Positions 1-5,365 of a stretch of 10,708 nucleotides of DNA are shown here, in pieces. The notes beneath the pieces are model-generated. The model saw only the letters and a program-made list of their open reading frames with translations. It was not told where the DNA came from and searched no databases. Origin of the DNA: SKVL01 sp046542915 (GTDB lineage: Bacteria > Patescibacteriota > Minisyncoccia > Phycocordibacterales > CSBR16-193); NCBI GenBank assembly GCA_046542915.1, contig JBKHAI010000024.1:1-10708 (forward strand). The letters run 5' to 3'. How positions within the stretch are numbered: the stretch's first letter is position 1; each line of letters starts with the position of its first letter. Both the position numbers and the translations under genes were made by a program.

Positions 1-2
1 TC

Positions 3-110
3 TATAAAGACCCAGAAAAGGGCTGGTACGTTATAATTCTTAGAAAAGAAGCCGAAAAAAAGAGCCAACAAGAAATTGAAAAATATTTAGAAAAGACCTT
101 AAAAAATTAA
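3..110 (+). CDS. rnpA: C-terminal fragment, probably ribonuclease P protein component (5' end outside window)
   Basis: An open frame enters from the left edge and gives 35 residues before a TAA stop. The visible part has a short beta-like stretch (GWYVIILRKEA) followed by a charged amphipathic helix (QQEIEKYLEKTLKN). RnpA proteins commonly end this way, with a hydrophobic strand, then a K/E-rich helix with Leu spacing. RnpA is the protein subunit of RNase P and helps the RNA subunit bind precursor tRNA for 5' processing. The assignment leans mainly on position: it lies directly upstream of yidC and jag on the same strand, matching the widespread rpmH-rnpA-yidC-jag order. The RNR-type motif that would settle it lies outside the window, so the name is an inference. 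Confidence 0.55.
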   Translation, partial: YKDPEKGWYVIILRKEAEKKSQQEIEKYLEKTLKN

Positions 111-193
111 GATCCGAATAGTTGTCTTTATTTATTTAATTTTTTAGTTTATTATAACCGAACGATACTAGATCAAATAAAAATATTTCTATT

Positions 194-1066
194 ATGATAT
201 CTTTCTTTAAGACAATAATTTATGAACCGCTCTATAACATATTCATTTTTATTAACAGTATTTCTCCGGTCATAGATGTTGGTATTGCTATCATCTTGTT
301 AACCTTATTGGTTCGTTTATTATTGTTCCCTTTATCAAAAAAAGCGACCTTAACTCAACAAAAACTTCAGATCCATCAAGATGAACTGAAAGAGATAAAG
401 GAAAAATACAAAGATGATAAACAAAAACAAGCCGATAAGATGATGAAGTTCTACAAAGAAAAGGAAATAAATCCTTTTTCTTCACTTATACCCTTTTTGA
501 TCCAGATGCCGATCATTATTTCACTTTATATGATATTCGTGCATACTAATCTTCCCGATATACGAATGGATCTTCTTTACAGTTTTGTTCCGACTCCGGA
601 TGAGGTTAATATGAATTTTCTGGGAATAATGGATATTTCCGGGAAAAGCGCTTTACTGGCAATTCTTGCCGGTGCTGCCGGTTTTTTACAGCTTCGGCTT
701 TCTATGCCGGCCGTTAAAGAAAGAAAGGAAAACCCGTCTTTTAAAGACGAGCTTTCTCGTAATATGAATCTTCAGATGAGATATGTATTTCCGGTCTTTA
801 TCGGTTTGATAGCCTATTTCTTATCAGCTGTGGTGGCTTTGTATCTTTTGACCAGCAATATCTTTTCTGTTATACAAGAGTTGTACTTAAGAAAAGATAA
901 GTTAAAATTCAAAGAAGAGCTGGACAAAAAGAACCAAGAAAAAGAGAAAAAACAAGGAGAAGAGAAAGAAGAAAAGGAAAAGGGTGAAAAAACAGAAAGT
1001 GTGACCGACCCTGTTTCAAATAAAGGTAAAAAGAAAAAGAAAAATGGAAGAAAAAAAAGAAAATGA
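194..1066 (+). CDS. yidC: YidC/Oxa1 family membrane protein insertase
   Basis: YidC inserts and folds membrane proteins, alone or with SecYEG, at the cytoplasmic membrane. The 290-aa protein is the short form without the large periplasmic domain of E. coli YidC. Hydrophobic segments lie near residues 27-46, 97-117, 150-168 and 197-223. Arg41 in the first segment (TLLVRLLLFPLSKK) fits the conserved groove arginine. Residues 47-92 form the charged cytoplasmic hairpin. NPFSSLIPFLIQMPI (93-107) and LYLLTSNIFSVIQE (216-229) match family signatures. Residues 232-290 are a very Lys/Glu-rich tail ending in a basic run, which in other YidC proteins helps ribosome contact. The ATG follows an 83-bp AT-rich gap with no clear Shine-Dalgarno. 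The last 23 bases overlap jag. This cluster is probably co-transcribed with the upstream gene. Confidence 0.95.
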   Translation: MISFFKTIIYEPLYNIFIFINSISPVIDVGIAIILLTLLVRLLLFPLSKKATLTQQKLQIHQDELKEIKEKYKDDKQKQADKMMKFYKEKEINPFSSLIPFLIQMPIIISLYMIFVHTNLPDIRMDLLYSFVPTPDEVNMNFLGIMDISGKSALLAILAGAAGFLQLRLSMPAVKERKENPSFKDELSRNMNLQMRYVFPVFIGLIAYFLSAVVALYLLTSNIFSVIQELYLRKDKLKFKEELDKKNQEKEKKQGEEKEEKEKGEKTESVTDPVSNKGKKKKKNGRKKRK

Positions 1067-1511
1067 GACAACTTTAGAACTAGCCAGAAGTTTTTTTAAC
1101 GCTATGGGGATCGCTTATGAAGATCTGACCGTAAAAGAGGAGGACGGTAGGTTGAATGTTTTACTCTACAGCAAAAATGACTCCAAGATCCTTATAGGAA
1201 AAGGCGGTGCCAATTTGATATCATTAACTCTGATATTGAATCTGATCGTTAAGAAAAAAATAGGACCGGAAGCCCAGATATTCGTTGATATCAATGATTA
1301 CCATAAGGAAAATCTCGATATGATAAAACAGAAAGCGCTTATGGTCGCCGAGAGGGTTCGTTCTTTTCAGGTTGATATGGAATTGGATCCTATGAATCCT
1401 ATGGAAAGAAGATTTGTTCATTCTCTTTTTAGTAATGACCCCGGAGTAATGACCGAGTCAAAGGGTACCGGTAGAGACAGGAGAGTGGTGGTCAAGGTTA
1501 AGAAAGAATAA
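1044..1511 (+). CDS. jag: Jag/KhpB-like RNA-binding protein (KH and R3H domains)
   Basis: Jag (SpoIIIJ-associated, also KhpB) is a cytoplasmic RNA-binding protein linked to cell-envelope and division control in Gram-positive bacteria. The 155-aa product has a KH-like domain at about residues 35-85 with the nucleic-acid-binding loop IGKGG (51-55). A linker, DINDYHKENLDMIKQKA (82-98), resembles the family's conserved D-x3-Y segment. An R3H domain covers about 100-153 with the diagnostic Arg122-x3-His126 in ERRFVH, ending in GTGRDRRVVVKVKK. Residues 8-32 look like a shortened N-terminal Jag domain (LARSFFNAMGI). The start lies 23 bases inside yidC in another frame, so translation is probably coupled. 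The stop codon is only five bases from the stop of the convergent pilin gene. Confidence 0.93.
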   Translation: MEEKKENETTLELARSFFNAMGIAYEDLTVKEEDGRLNVLLYSKNDSKILIGKGGANLISLTLILNLIVKKKIGPEAQIFVDINDYHKENLDMIKQKALMVAERVRSFQVDMELDPMNPMERRFVHSLFSNDPGVMTESKGTGRDRRVVVKVKKE

Positions 1512-1516
1512 AGGAC

Positions 1517-1903
1517 TTAATTTATTATATCAAAACTCCCGACCAGTTCGGGGTTTATTGTATAAAGTATAAGCCAAGATATTAAAGCGAGTAAAAGCCC
1601 CAAAATTGCTCTTGTTACAGTTTCTTTACCTTTCTCCTTACCTTCTATCGTATCGGTAGTGATGTAAAGTACTCCGCCGATCGTAATGAATATGATCGCT
1701 AAAAGTACTGCGACAATAATAAGAGTCTCCAATAAAAAGCCGGCATAGCTGGTTAATTCCCCTTCTTCCATTTCTGCTTGGTAGCCATCAGCGTCAGAGT
1801 GAAGAAAGATCGGTATTAAGAAAAAGGCCAATACTCCGATCTTTGCGATTTGAGATATACTTTTTACTGAAAGAAAGCCCCGGTTAAGGTGGTATTTATT
1901 CAT
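1517..1903 (-). CDS. Small type IV secretion pilin-like membrane protein (copy 1)
   Basis: This 128-aa protein fits the small T4SS-pilin-like family common in Patescibacteria (VirB2/TrbC-like in size and topology). It has an N-terminal signal or anchor segment (residues 21-34), a short acidic exported stretch (36-50), and two hydrophobic helices (57-82 and 97-115). A polar loop rich in Lys, Glu and Gly (TDTIEGKEKGKET, 83-95) separates the helices. The end, LILYTINPEL, is typical of the family. Over residues 67-120 it matches the second pilin at 42 of 54 positions without gaps. It is the last gene of the leftward cluster and converges on jag. The ATG has no Shine-Dalgarno; an 8-bp inverted repeat lies just upstream. 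A structural pilus or channel subunit is the likely role, by family and context. Confidence 0.8.
   Translation of the reverse strand: MNKYHLNRGFLSVKSISQIAKIGVLAFFLIPIFLHSDADGYQAEMEEGELTSYAGFLLETLIIVAVLLAIIFITIGGVLYITTDTIEGKEKGKETVTRAILGLLLALISWLILYTINPELVGSFDIIN
1537..1553. terminator. Possible weak hairpin at the jag/pilin convergent junction
   Basis: CCCGA (1538-1542) and TCGGG (1548-1552) can pair around a five-base loop, with a T-G wobble outside. Read on the minus strand, the stem is followed by AGTTTTGATATAAT, a weak T-rich stretch that still lies inside the pilin gene just before its stop. Read on the plus strand, it lies about 26 bases after the jag stop and is followed by GTTTATTG. 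It could slow polymerase from either side at this five-base junction, but the stem is short and it may simply be coding sequence. Confidence 0.25.
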
Positions 1904-1905
1904 TG

Positions 1906-1923
1906 AAGAAAGATGTCTTTCTT
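1906..1923. repeat. Short perfect inverted repeat between the propeller and pilin genes
   Basis: Two 8-base arms (AAGAAAGA and TCTTTCTT) are separated by two bases, which in RNA would fold as a 7-bp stem with a four-base loop. It lies between the stop of the propeller gene and the ATG of the last pilin, ending two bases from that ATG. It has no GC-rich core and no T-tract, so it is not a standard terminator. It could affect pilin translation or be a protein site; no function is shown. Confidence 0.4.
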
Positions 1924-1930
1924 TATCTAA

Positions 1931-3220
1931 TTAATCCTCGTCTGACTCTTCGGTGTTCTCTTCGTCTTCCATTTCATAAACCCATAACATACCGGTCTTT
2001 TTATTGGTAAAGTAAAGATCTCCTCTTTCTTCATCAAAAGAAAGGTCATAAGCATCCAGTTCGTCAAAATGCCTACTTATATCATTGGGTGTTATTATCT
2101 CTTCCAGATCCTTTGTGTCTGTATTTACCAATTTAAAAGATTCGTCTTCAAAAGACACCTTACCCTGATACCAAGCATCCGGGTAGACCTGTGATGATGG
2201 AATATCATTCGGTTCAGCGCAAATAAAACTTTTTTCGTCTTTAAAGGTGCATTTATCCGTTAAGGTCTTCATGTCACTGATCTCTTCCGAACTACCGGCC
2301 TCATGATCATACATTTTCAAGCTTGTACTATTATTTTGACTTTGATCATAGATCGTCCTTGAAGCGTCTCGGCTTGTTTTGGTAGTAAGTCCGGCTATGC
2401 CTCTTAAGGGGTGAGTTAAAGATCCGGTTTGAGTGTTTAAGACATACATATGTCCCTCGGTATGACCGGAAGGTTTGGTGGTCAAGGTTATAATGTTTCC
2501 GGATGGCCATTCTATTAACCAATCCCTGATAGGTGAGGAAAAGAGATGTTCTCCGGAGACCGTTGAGGTTTCACCAAAGGAGCTAGTGAAGCCGTTAACT
2601 CCGATATCTTTTTCACTGATGTAGAAGAAGTTATTTCCGTCAGGGTAACTTGCCGCGTCAACGGTCTTTTCCGGTAATCGGGCTCCTTCCCAGATCAAAC
2701 CTTCCTCGTCTTCGGAGAATTCGACAGCGACAACTTTACTGTCTGAGCTTTCTTCGTTATGGGAAAAGATGAGAACATTGTCCTTATTCATCCAAGAGAC
2801 CTTGTAAGCCCCTGAAAAGAGGTCCTCATCATTTCCCAGTATCTGCTGATGTTCACCGTTGTTTACATTAACTTCATAAAGTTTCCCTTCTCCTTTAGAA
2901 ATATAGCGAATGTGGGGTTCCCCGCTTTTTTCATAGCTAACCACCCCGCCTTCTACTACAGGGTGTTCGGAAAGCTTTCTTATGGAAGCGGTACTTGCCC
3001 CGTCATCTCTATTATCCGGTTCATCGTTTGATCCTTCATCATCTGGAATATCGCCATCGGTCTGTTCCGGTTCTCTTTCACCGAACGGGAATCGGTCTCG
3101 CATATTATCAAAGGCCTCATCAGGTTCTTCGGCAAAAAGAAAAAGATATAAAACCAAAGCCACCCCTCCTACCACGAGTACTGAACCGATGCTAATGGCG
3201 ATAATTGCTTTTTTGTTCAT
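1931..3220 (-). CDS. Membrane-anchored beta-propeller-like (WD40/TolB-type) protein of the T4SS-like cluster
   Basis: The 429-aa product starts with MNKK and one hydrophobic helix (residues 5-29), best read as an uncleaved anchor. An acidic, low-complexity linker follows (31-75, rich in D/E/P/G). Residues 90-415 carry repeated short beta motifs of propeller type, such as IRYISKGEGKLYEV, VSWMNKDNVLIFS, DAASYPDGNNFFYIS and LSFDEERGDLYFTN. A Cys pair (C324, C334; KCTFKDEKSFIC) precedes a YPDAWYQG segment and a C-terminal LWVYEM. I recall this Cys/YPDxWYqG layout from Parcubacteria proteins in similar loci, usually annotated hypothetical or WD40-like. The tail is strongly acidic (417-429). The domain probably sits outside the membrane. 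The gene lies between two pilin paralogues with gaps of 27 and 35 bases, pointing to a shared role in the machine. The exact function is unknown. Confidence 0.72.
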   Translation of the reverse strand: MNKKAIIAISIGSVLVVGGVALVLYLFLFAEEPDEAFDNMRDRFPFGEREPEQTDGDIPDDEGSNDEPDNRDDGASTASIRKLSEHPVVEGGVVSYEKSGEPHIRYISKGEGKLYEVNVNNGEHQQILGNDEDLFSGAYKVSWMNKDNVLIFSHNEESSDSKVVAVEFSEDEEGLIWEGARLPEKTVDAASYPDGNNFFYISEKDIGVNGFTSSFGETSTVSGEHLFSSPIRDWLIEWPSGNIITLTTKPSGHTEGHMYVLNTQTGSLTHPLRGIAGLTTKTSRDASRTIYDQSQNNSTSLKMYDHEAGSSEEISDMKTLTDKCTFKDEKSFICAEPNDIPSSQVYPDAWYQGKVSFEDESFKLVNTDTKDLEEIITPNDISRHFDELDAYDLSFDEERGDLYFTNKKTGMLWVYEMEDEENTEESDED

Positions 3221-3255
3221 ATCTTATTTATATTTATGGAAATTATTATTACCGA

Positions 3256-3681
3256 TCATGTGGTGGAAACGACATCGAATGTTTCACTTAAGTTCGGATT
3301 TATAGTATAAAGTATCAACCAAGAAACCAGAGCCAAAAGAAGACCTAAAAGAGCATTGTTGATGGTTTCCTTACCGCTTTCTTTATTGGTTATGGAATCG
3401 GTCGTTATGTACTGAATTCCTCCTATGGTTATAAATATTATGGCCAGTAAGGCCGCAACTCCGATCAATAAGTTCAATAGCCCCTGAACGTAGCCGGTGA
3501 AATCACCTTCAGAGGTTGAGCCATAATCGACGGAAGAATCCAATGGTTGCAGGGGTTCATATGCCTCCAGCACACCTACTGACGCTATGGTTAGGAAGAT
3601 CAGAGAAATAAACGATGCCATAAGAATCGCCATTAACTTCTCTTTCTTGCCCTGACCTTTTTTATTGTGTTCTTTTCCCAT
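3256..3681 (-). CDS. Small type IV secretion pilin-like membrane protein (copy 2)
   Basis: This 141-aa protein has the same layout as the other pilin in the window. A Lys-rich N-terminus (residues 2-15) is followed by a signal-like hydrophobic segment (16-35), then an exported polar stretch (38-62). Two hydrophobic helices (66-93 and 109-126) flank a polar loop, TDSITNKESGKET (94-106). The last 60 or so residues align with copy 1 without gaps, including FITIGG, GLLLAL and SWLILYTINP. The N-terminal third is unrelated between the copies, so the two subunits probably present different exported surfaces. A TGA stop ends the gene, which supports the standard code. It follows the Ig-like gene after 20 bases. 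No Shine-Dalgarno is visible. A pilus or conduit subunit is likely by family and context. Confidence 0.8.
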   Translation of the reverse strand: MGKEHNKKGQGKKEKLMAILMASFISLIFLTIASVGVLEAYEPLQPLDSSVDYGSTSEGDFTGYVQGLLNLLIGVAALLAIIFITIGGIQYITTDSITNKESGKETINNALLGLLLALVSWLILYTINPNLSETFDVVSTT

Positions 3682-3701
3682 ATTTTACTGAAAATTTAAT
3701 T

Positions 3702-4907
3702 TTATATCCCGCCACTTGATCTTCTGGCTTCATTATTAACTTCCAGAATAAGATCCACTTTGCTTTTTTCACGGAAGTTATCTTTATTATCTACAGAAAC
3801 GGATATTTTTGATCTACCTTGAAAGTCATTATCTGCCCCGAACTCGGCATCTAGAGAATTAGCCAGATCAGGTATCGTTTCGTTGTTCATCCTCCAGTCA
3901 ATTTCCAGGGAATTTTTCTCCGGATTAGAATAAAAGAAAGGTTCGGCTTTTAAGTTGATGACCTCTTGATCCAGAGCGTATTCTTCCAAGTCGTTGATCG
4001 CTAAGTTGTAATTAACTCCGTAAGAATCCTTTTTATACAAAAGAACCTCCGGTTCGGCTTCTTTAGGAAAAGGGACTTTTTTGCGCAAGACCATATCACC
4101 GTCTATGGGCTTTACTTCCAGGTCAATATCGCGTTTACCAAGGATATCAGAAATATTAAAACTTATGGCGTTTTTTCCTCGGCCGGATTTGTGATCACTG
4201 CCGTTTATCTTCCATGAGAATATATAATCATCGGGGTCTTCCACGTATCCGGATCCTTCAAAGTTCGGAAGAGCGATAACACTCATCTTGCCGTTGTTCA
4301 AAGAAGAAGAAAGCGGCTTTCCTTTATAAGGAGCGGGAGTGTGAGTGTCTGTTTCCCAGATCATATCAACATCAGCCGGGGAAAAAGAAAAAGAATCATT
4401 CCTTACGGTTCCGTCTTGAAGGTGGGCTTCCACCTCAACGGTATATTCTTCACCGATCTCTCCGGTTTTGAACTCAAAAGTATCTTCTCCGTAACCTTCT
4501 TTTTTAACTTCTCCGTTAATAGACCAATAGACCATAGCGTTGTCCAGATCATGATTGGTTCTTATCCAAAATTCCACATCTTGATCTGCTTGAGGGATCT
4601 CGTCGGGACGGCTCTTAATGTCAAAAGGCCCCAACATATCTTCTTCAGTTATTCCGTGAATTTCTCGTAATTGTTCTTGTAAATGATCGTAATTTTCCAG
4701 CTCTTTATAATATTCTCTAAAGTCAAAATCTTCCAAATGATCCTGCTCCGAAACATCCAGATCTTCTAGCAGCTCTTCATTTTCTTGCAAAAACTCCTCG
4801 GCTTCTTGTACTGAGTCGTCTTCTTGTGGCATCTGTGTTTGCGCTTCCGTGAATAAAGGAGCTAGAAGAACAATTATTAAAAAAACTTGAAAAAATGGAT
4901 GTTTCAT
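3702..4907 (-). CDS. Secreted protein with tandem Ig-like domains, T4SS-like cluster
   Basis: From the chosen ATG the product has 401 residues. MKHPFFQVFLIIVLLAPLF (1-19) is a good signal peptide with probable cleavage after TEA (20-22). A long acidic helical region follows (28-84). Then come about three Ig-like beta domains near 113-176, 178-280 and 286-390. Each has a Trp core motif followed by a second strand: VYWSINGEV (126-134), FSWKINGSD (230-238) and IDWRMNNET (335-343). The segment DMIWETDTHTPAPYKGKPL (181-199) matches a motif I recall from Parcubacteria proteins beside pilin genes. The open frame extends upstream to a GTG at 4955, but that adds 16 residues ahead of the signal peptide and would contain a likely -10 box. 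An ATG at 4916 is the main alternative. Role is inferred: an exported scaffold or adhesive part of the machine. Confidence 0.72.
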   Translation of the reverse strand: MKHPFFQVFLIIVLLAPLFTEAQTQMPQEDDSVQEAEEFLQENEELLEDLDVSEQDHLEDFDFREYYKELENYDHLQEQLREIHGITEEDMLGPFDIKSRPDEIPQADQDVEFWIRTNHDLDNAMVYWSINGEVKKEGYGEDTFEFKTGEIGEEYTVEVEAHLQDGTVRNDSFSFSPADVDMIWETDTHTPAPYKGKPLSSSLNNGKMSVIALPNFEGSGYVEDPDDYIFSWKINGSDHKSGRGKNAISFNISDILGKRDIDLEVKPIDGDMVLRKKVPFPKEAEPEVLLYKKDSYGVNYNLAINDLEEYALDQEVINLKAEPFFYSNPEKNSLEIDWRMNNETIPDLANSLDAEFGADNDFQGRSKISVSVDNKDNFREKSKVDLILEVNNEARRSSGGI

Positions 4908-4923
4908 ATAACTCATTTTTTTT

Positions 4924-4929
4924 ATTATA
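4924..4929 (-). promoter_or_regulatory. Possible -10 box for the Ig-like protein gene
   Basis: On the minus strand a perfect TATAAT lies seven bases before the ATG at 4916 and 16 before the ATG at 4907. A TTAACA at 4944-4949 could be a -35 element, but the 14-base spacing is short. If used, transcription would start at or just before the first ATG, giving a leaderless or near-leaderless message for the Ig-like, pilin and propeller genes. AT-rich sequence makes chance matches common. Confidence 0.35.
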
Positions 4930-4969
4930 TCATTTATTTTAAGTGTTAATAGCACCGGATGTTGAAAAC

Positions 4970-5353
4970 TTAAGCCGAGACCTTTTCTCCTTTTAAGGAA
5001 GCAACCTTTTCTTTGGCTCTTATGGAGCTAATTATTAATAAAGTGGCGATCGTCCACCATGGCAGTAAATTGACGAACGGAATAATACCCAGAAGAACCG
5101 CTGTTAATTTTATTATTAGCTTACGTGGGGATACAAAGCCCTCTCCAATTATTAAAAACCATGTAATAAAAATTAGATTGACATAGATATTTATCATCAA
5201 GGATAAAAAGAAAGCGACAATAGTTCCCACCGCCGGAATGAAATGAAAGAGACCGGTTATTAATAAAAGGGCGTCTGCCAGTAAAGCCACGGAGATCATC
5301 AAAGTGGCGGTTGTACTACTTATATTACTTTTTTGTTTGGGATCTTGGCTCAT
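4970..5353 (-). CDS. Small polytopic membrane protein, unrecognised family
   Basis: The 127-aa product has a short polar N-terminus (residues 1-14), hydrophobic segments at about 16-36, 40-69 (perhaps two helices) and 80-109, and a basic Lys-rich C-terminus (112-124). A loop with SPRKLIIK (75-82) probably faces the cytoplasm by the positive-inside rule. I do not recognise the family. It sits 12 bases downstream of the VirB4 stop and just upstream of the Ig-like gene, so it probably belongs to the same transcript. By size and position it could stand in for a small T4SS membrane subunit such as VirB3, but no sequence motif supports that. Start choice is the first ATG; there is no Shine-Dalgarno. 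Confidence 0.7.
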   Translation of the reverse strand: MSQDPKQKSNISSTTATLMISVALLADALLLITGLFHFIPAVGTIVAFFLSLMINIYVNLIFITWFLIIGEGFVSPRKLIIKLTAVLLGIIPFVNLLPWWTIATLLIISSIRAKEKVASLKGEKVSA

Positions 5354-5365
5354 TTTCTTAAATTT

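Noticed and set aside
111..193. Possible promoter in the AT-rich gap before yidC (TATAAC near 150)
   Set aside because: No -35-like hexamer lies at a sensible distance, and yidC is normally co-transcribed with the gene before it.
814..1071. Minus-strand open frame of 85 codons made mostly of Phe and Ser
   Set aside because: It is the reverse complement of the Lys/Glu-rich tail of YidC and has no independent coding character.
2982..3305. 107-codon plus-strand open frame, with a 66-codon one overlapping it
   Set aside because: Both are antisense to the N-terminus of the propeller gene and the pilin end, with Ser/Pro-rich low-complexity translation that mirrors the acidic linker on the other strand.
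4341..4670. 109-codon plus-strand open frame
   Set aside because: Antisense to the Ig-like gene, which has a signal peptide and repeated domain motifs; this frame shows neither.
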